Positions 1 through 11,790 of a DNA stretch of 64,000 bases are shown in pieces. The position numbers and the translations under genes were made by a program. Under the pieces are notes generated by a model. The model saw only the letters and a program-made list of their open reading frames with translations. It was not told the DNA's origin and did no database searches. The stretch is from Theropithecus gelada (taxonomy: Eukaryota > Chordata > Mammalia > Primates > Cercopithecidae): NCBI RefSeq assembly GCF_003255815.1, contig NW_020257756.1, forward strand, positions 780,210-844,209, in the 5' to 3' direction. Each line of letters starts with the position of its first letter. Position 1 is the stretch's first letter.

Positions 1-712
1 CTAAACTAAAAGTAGAGCTACCATATGATCCAGCAATCCCACTGCTGGGTATATACACAAAAGAAAGGAAATCAGTATATGAAAGAGATCTGCATTCCTG
101 TTTGTTGCAGCACTGTTCACAATAGTTAAGATTTGGAAGCAACATAAGTGTCCATCAACATACGAATGGATAAAGAAAACGTGGTACATATACACAGTAG
201 AGTGCTATTCAGCCATAAAAAAGAATGAGATTCAGTCATTTGCAACAACATGGATGGAAATTGAGATCATTATGTCAGGTGAAATAAGCCAGGCACAGAA
301 AGTCAAACATCACACATTCTCACTTATTTGTGGGATCTAAAAATCAAAACCACTGAACTCATGGACATAGAGAATAGAAAGATGGTTACCAGAGTGTGGG
401 CAGAGTAGTGGGGCGGGTGGGGGGGGGGGTGCTGGAGGGGAGAAGGGGATGGTTAATGGGTATAAAAAATAGAAAGAATAAATAAGACCCACTATTTGCT
501 AGTAAAACAGGGTGACTATAGTCAATAGTAAATGTACATTTTAAAATAAAGAGTAACTGGATTGTTTGCAACTCAATGGATAAATGATTGAAGAGATGGA
601 TATCTCATTCTTCACAATGTGCTTATTTTACATTGCATGTCTGTATCAAAACATCTCATGTACCCCATAAATATATACAATTACTATGTACCCACAAAAA
701 TTAAAAAAAATT
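1..712 (+). mobile_element. L1 3' end (ORF2 terminus plus 3' UTR), cut by window edge
   Basis: The first 330 bases read as the degenerate C-terminal part of L1 ORF2, including the typical stretch for a tryptophan-rich segment followed by a lysine-rich one. After that comes an older primate-type 3' UTR with a G-rich tract, then 'ggtgactatagtcaatag' and 'catgtaccccataaatata', and an A-rich end near 700. The 3' UTR resembles older L1PA or L1PB subfamilies rather than the youngest ones. The element continues off the left edge, so its 5' end and upstream target duplication cannot be seen. Confidence 0.9.
406..450 (+). repeat. G-rich tract in L1 3' UTR (G-quadruplex candidate)
   Basis: Several runs of three or more G sit close together, including an uninterrupted run of eleven G at 419-429. 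This is the polypurine tract of the L1 3' UTR, a known family feature. Quadruplex formation is inferred from the G-run pattern only. Confidence 0.75.
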
Positions 713-744
713 AAATCATAAATTTAAATATAAAATTTCTAGAA

Positions 745-1555
745 GAAACGAGAGAAAATATCTGTGATCTTGGGTTAGGGAAACGTCTCCTTATTAGAAC
801 AATAAAAGCATGAGTCATGAAAGAAAAAAAGTGTTTTGAAAAATTTGTCAGGCCGTACATGGTGGCTTACGCTTGCAATCCCAGCACTTCGGGAGTCCGA
901 GGTGGGTGGATCAGTTGAGGCTAGGAGTTTGAGACCAGCCTGGCCAACATGGCAAAACCCTGTCTCTACCAACAACATAAAAATTAGCTGGTCGTGGTGG
1001 TGCATGCCTGTAATCTCAGCTACTTGAGAGGCTAAGGCACAAGAATCACTTGAACCCGGAGGTAGAGGTTGCAATGAGCCCATATGGCACCACTGCACTC
1101 CAGCCTGGGTGACAGACAGAGACTTTGTCTCAAAAAACAAAATAAAAAAAAATAGCCAGGCATTGTGGTATCCACCTGTAGTCTCAGCTACTCAAGGAGG
1201 CTCAGGTGGGAGGATTGCTTGAGCCCAGGAGGTAGAGGTTGCAGTGAATCAAGACAGCGCCACTTTACTCCAGAGCCTGTCTCAAAAAAATTTTGTTTCA
1301 ATCAAAATTAAAAAGTTTGCTCTTCAAAACACACAATTAAGCCAATCAAAAGGCAAGCTGCAAACTGGTAAAAATTATTTGCAATACACATATCAAACAA
1401 AAGACTTATATACCAAGTATACAAAGAACTCTTACAATTATCAACAAGCAACCTAATGGAAGATGGGAAAATGTTCAAAGTTACTAGTTATCAAGGAAAT
1501 GCAAATTAAAATCACAAGGAGATGCCACAACTCAGATACTAAAATGTCTAAGATT
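745..1555 (+). mobile_element. Old L1M, ORF2 3' portion (left segment, interrupted)
   Basis: Sequence at 745-838 ('gagaaaatatctgtgatc', 'cttgggttagg') and at 1300-1555 ('aaattaaaaagtttgctc', 'gaaatgcaaattaaaatc') matches the 3' part of ORF2 of an old mammalian L1. The reading frame is destroyed. A three-monomer Alu interrupts it at 851-1285. A younger antisense L1 separates it from its 3' part at 6405-7060: the text runs logically from 'actaaaatgtctaag' to 'catgttaagtgttggtaag' across that insertion. Confidence 0.85.
851..1285 (+). mobile_element. Alu with an extra right monomer (three monomers)
   Basis: A complete older Alu dimer (AluS/J-like) occupies 851-1150 and ends in an A-rich linker. 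It is followed directly by another right monomer starting 'tagccaggcattgtgg' and ending in its own short A run. The whole block is flanked by similar target copies, 'aaaaatttgtca' at 839-850 and 'aaaaattttgtttca' at 1286-1300. Removing the block restores continuous old L1 sequence. It therefore most likely inserted as one unit. A second Alu landing in the tail of the first is the alternative. Confidence 0.8.
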
Positions 1556-4329
1556 TTTTTTTTTTAATTATACTTTAAGTTCTATGGTACATGTGCACAA
1601 CATGCAGGTTTGTTACATAGGTATACATGTGCCATGTTGGTTTGCTGCACCAATCAACTCGTCATTTACATTAGGTATTTCTCCTAATGCTATCTCTCCC
1701 TTAAACCCCATCCCCTGACAGGCTCCAGTATGTGATGTTCCCCTCCCTGTGTTCATACGTTCTCATTGTTCAACTGCCACTTACGAGTGAGAACATGTGG
1801 CGTTTGGTTTTCTGCCCTTGTGATAGTTTGCTAAAAACGATGGTTTCCAGCTTCATCCACGTCCCTGTGAAGTACATGAACTCGTCCTTTTTTATGGCTG
1901 CATAGTATTCTATGGTGTATATGTGCCACATTTTCTTAATCCAGTCTGTCACTGATGGACCTTTGGGTTGGTTCCAAGTCTTTGCTATTGGGAATAGTAC
2001 TGCAATAAACACACGTGTGCATGTGTCTTTATAGTAGCATGATTTATAATCCTTTGGGTATATACCCAGTAATGGGATCGCTGGGTCAAATGGTATTTCT
2101 AGTTCTAGATCCTTGAGGAATCGCCACACTGTCTTCCATGATGGTTGAACTAATTTATACTCCCATCAATGGTGTAAAAGCATCCCTATTTCTCCACGTC
2201 CTCTCCAGCATCTGTTGTTTTCTGACTTTTTAATGATCGCCATTCTAACTGGCATGAGATGGTATCTCATTGTGGTTTTGATTTGTATTTCTCTGATGAC
2301 CGGTGATGATGAGCATTTTTTCATATGTCTATTGGCTGCATAAATGTCTTCTTTTGAGAAGTATCTGTTCATATCCTTTGCCCACTTTTTGATGGGGTTG
2401 TTTTTTTCTTGTAAATTTGTTTGAGTTCTGTAGATTCTGGATATTAGCCCTTTGTCAGATGGGTAGATTGCTAAAGTTTTCTCCCATTCTGAAGGTTTCC
2501 CATTCACTCTGATGATAGTTTCTTTTGCTATGCAGAAGCTCTTTAGTTTAATTAGATCCCATTTGTCAATTTCAGCTTTTGTTGCCATTGCTTTTGGTGT
2601 TTTAGTCATAAAGTCTTTGCCCATGCCTATGTCCTGAGTGGTATTGCCTAGGTTTTCTTCTAGGGTTTTTATGATTTTAAGTCCTACAATTAAGTCTTTA
2701 GTCCATCTTGAGTTAATTTTTGTATAAGGTTTAAGAAAGGGATCCGGTTTCAGCTTTCTACTTATGGGCTAGCCAGTTTTCCCAGCACCGTTTATTAAAC
2801 AGGAAATCCTTTCCCCATTGCCTGTTTTGGTCAAGTTTGTCAAAGATCAGATGGTTGTAGATGTGTAGTGTTATTTCTGAGGCCTCTGTTCTGTTCAATT
2901 TGTCTATATGTCTCTTTTGGTACCAGTACCATGCTGTTTTGGTTACTGTAGCCTTGTAGTATAGTTTGAAGTCAGGTTGCGTAATGCCTCCAGCTTTGTT
3001 CTTTTGACTTAGGATTGTCTTGGAGATGCGGGCTCTTTTTTGGTTCCATATGAACTTTAAAGCAGTTTTTTCCAATTCTGTGAAGAAACTCACTGGTAGC
3101 TTAATGGGGATGGCATTGAATCTATAAATTACCTTGGGCAGTATGGCCATTTTCACAATATTGATTCTTCCTTCCCATGAGCATGATATGTTCTTCCATT
3201 TGTTTGTGTCCTCTTTTATTTCACTGAGCAGTGGTTTGTAGTTCTCCTTGAAGAGGTCCTTCACATCCCTTGTATGTTGGATTCCTAGGTATTTTATTCT
3301 CTTTGAAGCTATTGTGAATGGGAGTTCATTCATGATTTGGCTCTCTGTTTGTCTGTTACTGGTGTATAAGAATGCTTGTGATTTTTGCACATTGATTTTG
3401 TATCCTGAGACTTTGCTGAAGTTGCTTATCAGCTTAAGGAGATTTTGGGCTGAGACGATGGGGTTTTCTAAATATACAATCACGTCATCTGCCACCTGCA
3501 AATAGGGATAATTTGACTTCCTCTTTTCCTAATTGAATACCCTTTATTTCTTTCTCTTGCCTGATTACCCTGGCCAGAACTTCCAACACTATGTTGAATA
3601 GGAGTGGTGAGAGAGGGTATCTTTGTCTTGTGCCAGCTTTCCAAGGGAATGCTTCCAGTTTTTGCCTTGGATATTCAGTACAATATTGGCTGTGGGTTTG
3701 TCATGAATAGCTCTTATTATTGTGAGATACATTCTATCAACATCTAGTTTATTGAGAGTTTTTAGCATGAAGCACTGTTGAATTTTGTTGAAAGCCTTTT
3801 CTGGATCTATTGAGATAATCATGTGGTTTTTGTCGTTGGTTCTATTTATGTGCATTTATTGATTTGCGTATGTTGAACCAGCCTTGCATCCCAGGGATGA
3901 AGCTCACTTGATCATGGTGGATAAGCTTTTTGATGTGCTGCTGGATTCGGTTTGCCAGTATTTTATAGAGGATTTTTCACATCAATGTTCATCAGGGATA
4001 GTGGCCTAAAATTTTCTTTTTTTGTTGTGTCTCTGTCAGGCTTTAGTATCAGAATGATGCTGGCCTCATAAAATGAGTTAGGGAGGATTCCCTCTTTTTC
4101 TGTTGATTGGAATAGTTTCAGAAGGAATGGTACCAGCTCCTCTTTGTACCTCTGGTAGAATTTGGCTGTGAATCTGTCTGGTCCTGGACTTTTTTTGGTT
4201 GGTCGGCTATTAATTATTGTCTCAATTTCAGAACCTGTTGTTGGACTATTCAAAGATTCAACTTCTTCCTGGTTTAGTCTTGGGAGGGTGTATGTGTCCA
4301 GGAAATTATCCATTTCTTCTAGATTTTCT

Positions 4330-4639
4330 TTTCTTTTTTTTTTTTTTTGAGACTGAGTCTCGCTCTGTCACCCAGGCTGGAGTGCAGTGGCCGGATCTCA
4401 GCTCACTGCAAGCTCCATCTCCTGGATTTACGCCATTCTCCTGCCTCAGCCTTCCGAGTAGCTGGGACTACAGGTGCCTGCCACCTCGCCCGGCTTTTTT
4501 TTTTTTTTTTTGGTATTTTTTAGTAGAGACGGGGTTTCACCGTGTTAGCCAGGATGGTCTCGATCTCCTCACCTCGTGATCCGCCTGTCTCGGCCTCCCA
4601 AAGTGCTGCGATTACAGGCTTGAGCCACTCTGCCCGGCC
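4330..4639 (-). mobile_element. AluY, Old World monkey type, antisense
   Basis: Full-length Alu in reverse orientation with a T-rich head (its A tail) and the middle A-rich linker expanded to a long T run near 4496-4511. It carries 'gccggatctcagctcactg' and 'caggcttgagccac', variants typical of cercopithecid AluY. The 10-bp target duplication tagattttct is at 4320-4329 and 4640-4649, inside the ORF2 of the surrounding L1. It is therefore younger than that L1. Confidence 0.93.
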
Positions 4640-5112
4640 TAGATTTTCTAGTTTATTTCTGTAGCGGTGTTTATAGTATTCTCTGATGGTAGTTTGTATT
4701 TCTGTAGGACTGGTGGTGATATCCCCTTTATCATTTTTTATTGCATCTATTTGATTTTTCTCTTGGTTTCTTCTTTAGTGGTCTTGCTAGCAGTCTATCT
4801 ATTTTGTTGATCTTTTCAATAAACCAGCTTCTGGATTCATTGATTTTTTGAAGGATTTTTTTTTGTGTCTCTATCTCCTTCAGTTCTGCCCTGATCTTAG
4901 TTATTTCTTGCCTTCCGCTAGCTTTCGAATTTGTTTGCTCTTGCTTCTCTAGTTCTTTTAATTGTCATGTTAGGGTGTAAATTTTAGATCTTTCATGCTT
5001 CCTCTTGTGGGCATTTAGTGCTGTAAATTTCCCTCTACACACTGCTCTAAATGTGTCCCAGAGATTCTGGTATGATGTGTCTTTTTTCTCATTGGTTTCA
5101 AAGAACATCTTT

Positions 5113-6126
5113 CTTTCTTTTTTTTTCTTTCTTTCTTTTTTTTAAATTATTATACTTTAAGTTCTAGGGTACATGTGCATAACATGCGGGTTTGTTACAT
5201 ATGTATACTTGTGCCATGTTGGTGTGCTGCACCCATCAACTCGTCAGCACCCATCAACTCGTCATTTACATCAGGTAAAACTCAGAATGCAATCCCTCCC
5301 CCCTTCCCTCTCACCATAATAGGCCCCGGTGTGTGATATTCCCCTTCCCAAGTCCAAGTGATCTCATTGTTCAGTTCCCACCTATGAGTGAGAACATGTG
5401 GTGTTTAGTTTTCTGTTCTTGCGATAGTTTGCTGAGAATGATGGTTTCCAGCTGCATCCATGTCCCTACAAAGGACACAAACTCATCCTTTTTTATGGCT
5501 GCATAGTATTCCATGGTATATATGTGCCACATTTTCTTAATCCAGTCTGTCACTGATGGACATTTGGGTTGATTCCAAGTCTTTGCTATTGTGAATAGTG
5601 CCGCAATGAACATACATGTGCATGTGTCTTTATAGCAGCATGATTTATAATCCTTTGGGTATATACCCAGTAATGGGATGGCTGGGTCATATGGTACTTC
5701 TAGTTCTATATCCTTGAGGAATCGCCATACTGTTTTCCATAATGGTTGAATTAGTTTACAATCCTACCAACAGTGTAAAAGTGTTCCTATTTCTCCACAT
5801 CCTCTCCAGCACCTGTTGTTTCCTGACTTTTTTAATGATTGCCATTCTACCATCAGAGTGAACAGGCAACCTACAGAATGGGAGAACATTTTTGCAATCT
5901 ACTCATCTGACAAAGGGCTAATATCCAGAACCTACAAAGAACTCAAACAAATTTACAAGAGAAAAACAAACAACCCCATCACAAAGTGGGCAAGGGATAT
6001 GAACAGACATTTCTCAAAAGAAGACATGTGTACAGCCAACAGACACATGAAAAAATGTTCGTCATCTCTGGCCATCAGAGAAATGCAAATCAAAACCACA
6101 ATGAGATACCATCTCACACCAGTTAG
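5113..6126 (-). mobile_element. L1 3' fragment with inverted 5' part (twin priming)
   Basis: From 5128 to about 5848 the sequence is antisense L1 (tail, 3' UTR, ORF2 C-terminus with its stop near 5371). From 5849 to 6126 it switches to sense ORF2 from just upstream of the same place. The two parts meet at the same consensus position (sense 'cagttagaa' and antisense complement 'agaatggc'), so little or nothing was lost. The 12-bp duplication aagaacatcttt is at 5101-5112 and 6127-6138. An 18-bp tandem duplication at 5229-5264 is a variant seen in L1PA 3' UTRs. Confidence 0.92.
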
Positions 6127-6404
6127 AAGAACATCTTTATTTCTGCCTTCATTTCGTTATTTACCCAGTAGTCATTCAGGAGCAGGTTGTTCAGTTTCTA
6201 TGTAGATGTGCAGTTTTGAGTGAGTTTCTTAATCCTGAGTTCTAATTTGATTGCACCGTGGTCTGACAGACAGTTTGTTGTGATTTCTGTTCTTTTGCAT
6301 TTGCTAAGGAGTCTTTTACTTCCAATTATGTGGTCAATTTTAGAATAAGTGTAATGTGCTGCTCAGAAGAATGCATATTCTGTTGATTTGGGTGGAGATT
6401 TTTT

Positions 6405-7060
6405 AAAGTAACCATGTTAAGTGTTGGTAAGGATGTGTATCAACTGAAATTCTCATTACTGCTGAAGGGGATATAAAATGATAGAACTACTTTGGACGAG
6501 TCTGGTACTTTCTTAAATGAACATACATATACTATATAACTCTACCTTTTAATTCCCAGGAAGATAGTCAATAAAAAGTCTAAGATTTGTACATGATACA
6601 TTATAGCAGCTTTACTTATAGAAGCCTCAAACTGGTAAATACCCAAAAGCCAGTCAAAAGAAGAATGGGTCAACAAATTGTTGTTTAGACCTAAAATGGA
6701 TACTAGTCTTCAGTTAAAAAAAGGCAAATGAATGCAAACAATCACATGGGTGAATCACAGAATCATTAGGCTGAATGAAAAAAGCTGGAGAAAATAGAGT
6801 ATGTATTCTATGATTACATTTATATAAAATTCTAGAAAATGTAACCTAATCTACAGAACAAAAAACAGATAATTGGGGAGAGGGGTGGAGAAAGGGATGG
6901 ATTACAAAGGGGCATATGAGTTGATGGAAATGTTTTTCTTGATTGTGGTAAGGATCTCACATGTATATACTTATGTCAAAGATGATTAAATCATAAAATT
7001 TAAATATGGGAATTTTATTGACCTCACTCATACCTTAATATAGTTATAAAATAAAGCAAT
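6405..7060 (+). mobile_element. Old L1M, 3' end (right segment)
   Basis: This continues the element of 745-1555 beyond the antisense L1. It holds the degenerate ORF2 C-terminal part ('tcatatagcagcttta'-like, 'gaatcattaggctgaatg', 'tatataaaattctagaaaatg') and an old L1M 3' UTR ending around 'ttaaatatggg' and an AT-rich tail. The frame is fully decayed. Confidence 0.8.
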
Positions 7061-7164
7061 ATAGATGGAAGTTTCTGATGGTTCTACACTAAGTAATAGC
7101 AAAACATATTTTTGCCCTTGAAATATAATATATAACTTGATCATTAAATATTAATTTGTAAATC

Positions 7165-9770
7165 ATGAAAAAATAAAAAATCTGAACAGACCAATAGTGA
7201 GTGGAGACTGAATCAATAGTAGAATGATTCCCATCAAAGAAAAGCCCAGGACCTGATGACTTCAATGCTGAATTCTACTAAACATTTAAAGAAGAACAAA
7301 TACAAATCCTTCTCAAACTTCTCCCCAGAAAAATGAAGAATAAGCAATACTTTCAAACTCATTTCAATAGATGCAGAAAAAGCATTTGACAAAATTAAAC
7401 ATCCATTCATGATAAAAACTGTCCACAAATTAGGTATAGAAGGAATTTACTGCAACCCAATATAGGCCATATATGACAAACCCACAGCTAATATCATATT
7501 CAATGGTGAAAAGTTGAAGGCTTTTCCTGTAAGATCAGGAACAAGACAAGAATACTTTCTCATCACTTACATTCAACATAGCAGTGGAATTACTACACAC
7601 AGCAATTAGGTAAGGGAAAGAAATAAAGGCATTCAAATAGAAGGGGAGGAAGTTAAATTGTCCCTGTTTGCAGATGATATGAATTCATATGTAGAAAACC
7701 TTAAAAATTCCACCCAAACGAGTTAGAACTAATAAACACAATCAGTAAGGTTGCAGGATATAAAATCAACATACAAATATCAGTAACATGTCTATATACT
7801 AGCAATGAACTATCAGAAAAAGAAATAAAGAAAATAATCCAATTTAAAATAGCTACAAAAAATACTTAGGCATAAATTTAATTGAGGAGATGAAAGACCT
7901 GTATACTGAAAACTATAAAATATTGATAAAAACTAAAGGCACAAAAAATGAAAAGATACCCCATGTTGATAGGATGAAAGAGTTAATAGTGTTAAAATGT
8001 ACATATTATGTATAGTAATTTACGGATTTAATGCAACCTTTATCAAAATTGCAAGGACATTTTTCACAGAAATACATAAAAACAAATTTAAAATTTGTAT
8101 GGAGTGCACAAGAGACCTTGAATAGCAAAGCAATCTTGTGCGAAAGGAACAAAGCTGGAGACATCATACTCCTGATGTCAAAATATACTGTAAAACCACG
8201 GTAATCAAAATGGTGTGATATTTCCATAAAAACAAACACATAGACCAAGGGAATGGAAAAAAGACATAGAAATAAATTCATGCATTTAGAGTCAATTGAT
8301 CTTTGGCAAAGATGTCAAGAACACAGAACGAGGAAAGGACAGCCTCTTCAATAAATGATGCTGGGAAAGTAGATATCCATACGTAGAAGAATGAAATTCA
8401 GCTGTCATCTCATACCACACATGGAAATCAACTATAAATAGATTAAAGACTTAATTGTAAAACTACTAGAAGAAAACAAGTTCCATTACATTGGTCTAAG
8501 TAATGACTTTTTTGAATATGACTTTAATAGCACAGGCAACAAAAGCCAAAATAGAAAAATGAAATTACATCAAACTAAAAAGTTTCTGCACAGCCAAGGA
8601 AACAATCAACAGAGCGAAGAGATAACCTACAGAATGGGAGAAAATATTTGCAGACCGTATATCTGTTAAAAGATTACTTTCCAAAACATAAGGAACTCAA
8701 CTCAATTGTGAGAAAACAAGTCAATTAAAAAAGAGCAAAGGATCTGAATAGACATTTCTCAAAAGAAGACATACAAATGGCCAACAGGTATATGAAAAAT
8801 GCTCAATATTACTAATTATGATGGAAATTTGTAAACTCACATTACAAGGATACATCACTTCACACCTATTAGGAAGGCTATTATCAAAAAGACAAAAGAT
8901 ACATGTTGGAGAGGATGTGAATAAAAGGGAATCCACCTGCTGGTGGGAATGTAAATTAATACAGTCACTATGAAAAACAGAATGGAGGTTCCTCAATTAA
9001 ATAAAGAACTACTATATGATCTAGGAATTCCATTACTGGGTATATATCCAAAGGAAATGAAATCAGTATTTTGAAGTGATATCTGTATTCCCATGTTCAA
9101 TGTGGCATTATTCACAATAACCAAGACATGGAACCAACCTAAGTGTCCGTCAATGGATGAATGGATTTAAAAATTGTGGCATGTACACCATACCACATAT
9201 ATATATAAATGTGGTATGTGTATACACACACAGACACACACACACACATACACACACACACACACACAATAGAATTCTATTCAGCCTGAAGAAAGAATGA
9301 AATCTTTTCATTTTTTAAGAATATGGATGAACCTAGGGGACATTATGTTAGGTAAAATAAGCCAGGCATGGAAAGATCAATACCAAGTAATCTCACTTAT
9401 GTGTGGAATCTAAAAATGTTGAACTCATAGCGGTAGAAAATAGAATAGTGGTTATGGGAAAATGTTGGTTAAAGGATACAGAATTTCCGGTAGATTGGAG
9501 TTCAAGTGATCTACCATAATCTACTGTACAATGTGGTGACCATAGTTAATAAGAACGTATTGTATTCTTGAAAAATGTTAACAGAGTAGATTTTAAGCAT
9601 TCTCGCCACAGAAAAATGATAAGTATGTGAGGTAATGCATATGTTAATTAGCTCTATTTAGTCATTTCACAACATATACATACTGTATTTCAAAACAATG
9701 TATTATACATGATAAATGTATACGCTTTTTATTGGCAACTTAAAATATAAAAATTTAAAAAGTATTGAAG
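7165..9770 (+). mobile_element. L1 (L1PB/L1MA-type), 5'-truncated, decayed ORF2
   Basis: It starts in the RT region ('gaacagaccaatagtg'), passes the 'aaagcccaggacctgatg' segment and an FADD-like stretch ('tttgcagatgatatg' near 7670, without the 7-bp insertion found in the younger L1s here). It continues through the C-terminal domain to an older 3' UTR ('gtgaccatagttaataag') and an A-rich end. Many stops and indels show it is inactive. A CA microsatellite sits in the C-terminal part. Confidence 0.88.
9221..9268. repeat. (CA)n microsatellite
   Basis: Imperfect ca dinucleotide array with single ta and ga interruptions, preceded by a short (AT)n run at 9197-9208. It lies inside the decayed L1 ORF2. 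Confidence 0.95.
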
Positions 9771-11467
9771 AATAAATATAAATGTAACTTCCCTCATTAT
9801 ATGTGCCATTATATAATGTGGAAGTCAAATATAATGTGTTTGTATATTTATACATAAAATATTTACCTAAAATTTATCTTGTAGATTAATTTATAAGCCT
9901 CCTGAAAGTTGACGACCAGAACTTTTGCATCTATATCTCCCACTGGCAGTGTACAGTGACATTAATAAACTTTTAATGTTTATTTTCTGAAAAATAGCTT
10001 TTATTAGACTGTAAAATAGTGGAAACACCTTTTCTGATCAAAGGCATCACGTTTTCTGATCAAACTCTATTGAGAATTGTTTAGAAGAGTGATAAGCATA
10101 AAACATATATTAAAATGAAGAAAGAATAAAGGGTTACCCAGAAACATATCAATAGAACAAAAATATATCTCTCCTAAGAAGACCATTAGTATCCTCTAGG
10201 AAATAAACATATTAAAGCCTTTCAACTGAAACACACTCACATACATATACATGCACACACAGTACTTTTATCTTTGCCATAAAGAAAAGGAGAATCATAA
10301 ATTGGAGACCCCTCACACTGTATTTAAGAGCAACCTACAATTAACTTTAAAATGAGTTACTTTATCCAGACTAAATGAAGGGTAAAAGCTTTGAAAAAAA
10401 CCCAGCTGTTCCAGTGAGTGCTTTCATGCATTTAAGTAATGGGATGTGCTTAGAAATGCTCCATTTCCTGCCTTACACCAGGAAAGCATGCATTATACAG
10501 CTGCCTGACACCCCATCCCTAGCACACTTGCTAAGTATAAATTCCAGCTGAGGATTTCTTTGTCACTTAAAAATTTTCTCTCTATATTTTTTTGTTTTGG
10601 TTTGCTTTGGCTGATGGTTTCCACACACAAATTTCTGAAGAAACCCTTTAGCAGAATAATTTCCTCCTAATGTTGATTTATAGTAGCTGACTGTAGAGAA
10701 GTTTTTTTCCTTTAATTTGTTGTTTTTACCCCCTCTGGGGGGCAGTGGAAAGACTAAAACTACTAGACTTGTCTCAAAATAGAGGGTATTTGTGTATCGT
10801 TTCATAGTACACGGTACATCAGACACTTGACATTCCAAACTGCTGTTATAATTTAAAAATAATACATCAGTGAAATTTAGTCTTAGTGTAGAACATTCCA
10901 GTCCTCCACAAACATTTATGCTTTCAATTATTTTCTGCTTATTAAACAGCAATCTTCCTGGCAAGTATATACTACTGTGCATCCTAGCCAAATAAACCAC
11001 TGTCAGATGAAGTTAGTTAAATTTAACGTAAATTTCGTGTGATATAACAAACAAATTTAATATGTACCTTCTATAAATAAGATCATTTGATATCAGCATG
11101 TGAAACTTCGGTAATCTTAATTTTTTGTCTTAATAAGTTAATTAATTGTAGATTTGTTAAGTTATTGTGCATTTTTATTGTCATTAGATCTAATGATATG
11201 ATACCCAGAGGTTATTTTGCAGCTGGGGAAAGGATTACCAACAGTTTTGCTCTGCCAACAGTTAACACTCGGAACAAGCATGAAATACTACAGTTCATTT
11301 CTCTGTGTGAACACAAGCATGTTATACTGAGCGGACTTGTAAAGAACTGTGATCTTTGAATTTTGGGAGTTACTCAGACTCTGCAGAAATCATAGAGTAG
11401 TTAAGTGGGAAAGTTTCAAAGTTTCAAGATAATTTTCCCAAAATAAATTCATTGAAAGAAAAAGAGG
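9771..11467. other. Unassigned AT-rich sequence
   Basis: I recognise no repeat or gene here. The only unusual point is a 145-codon open frame on the minus strand at 10563-11000, which shows no domain I know and no clear codon bias. A 90-codon plus-strand frame at 11087-11359 is also unrecognised. Confidence 0.5.
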
Positions 11468-11790
11468 GGCCAGGTACAGTGGCTCATGCCTGTCATCCCA
11501 GCATTTTGGGAGATGGTTGGATCACCTGAGGCTAGGAGTTTGAAACCAGCCTGCCCAACATGGTGAAACCCCCTCTCTACTAAAAATACAACAACAACAA
11601 CAACAACAACAAAAATTAGCTGGCTTATGGTGGCACATGCCTGTAATCCCAGCTACTTGGGAGGCTGAGGCAGAACAACTAGAACCTGGGAGGCAGAGGT
11701 TGCAGTGAGCTGAGTTTCCACCACTGTACTCCAGCCTGGGAGACAGAGTAAGACTCCATCTAAAAAAAAAAAAAAAAAAAAAAAAAAACC
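11468..11790 (+). mobile_element. Alu (AluS/J-like) with (CAA)n in the middle linker
   Basis: Full dimer from 'ggccaggtacagtggctc' to a 26-A tail. The middle A-rich linker has become a (CAA)n array at 11589-11611. Similar flanks 'gaaagaaaaagagg' (11454-11467) and 'gaaagaaagagg' (from about 11794) are probably the diverged target duplication. Old substitutions place it in an older Alu class. Confidence 0.92.

Larger units (their letters stand above)
1770..6396 (-). pseudogene. L1 ORF2 remnant (endonuclease C-part, RT, C-terminal domain)
   Basis: Read on the minus strand this is ORF2 of the L1, starting inside the endonuclease domain and ending at a TGA whose complement is 1770-1772. Long pieces remain readable: the C-terminal region at 1770-2129, the thumb and following region at 2166-2624 and 2758-3501, and RT fragments at 3589-3855 and 3963-4313. 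The catalytic FADD site is broken by a 7-bp insertion (plus-strand 3490-3496). An 8-bp deletion lies near 3852/3853 and a one-base insertion at 3961-3983 produces a stop at once. The same three lesions occur in the other L1 at 19.8-25.2 kb. No functional protein is possible. Confidence 0.9.
1556..6404 (-). mobile_element. Primate L1 (L1PA-type), 5'-truncated, antisense
   Basis: The poly(T) at 1556 is the tail read from the other strand. A young-type 3' UTR follows ('gtttgttacataggtatac') and then ORF2 backwards up to the endonuclease domain, where the copy stops near 6396. The target 'agatttttt' is present on both sides (1551-1559 and 6396-6404). On the element strand the target reads ttt/aaaaaa, as expected for L1 endonuclease. 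The element is split by an AluY (4330-4639) and a second L1 (5113-6126). By eye the subfamily is about L1PA5-8. Confidence 0.92.

Noticed and set aside
775..1140. 121-codon minus-strand open frame
   Set aside because: It is the familiar reverse-strand reading through an Alu; such frames recur in many Alus and are not genes.
4217..4579. 120-codon plus-strand open frame
   Set aside because: It runs from antisense L1 into an antisense AluY, so it is a repeat-derived artefact. The same applies to 19182-19436, 39853-40053 and 52248-52520.
5229..5264. 18-bp tandem duplication in an L1 3' UTR
   Set aside because: A recurrent variant of L1PA 3' UTRs as far as I recall, so not a new feature of this locus.
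11589..11611. Regular (CAA)n array considered as a special repeat
   Set aside because: It is an ordinary microsatellite grown from the Alu middle A-rich linker.
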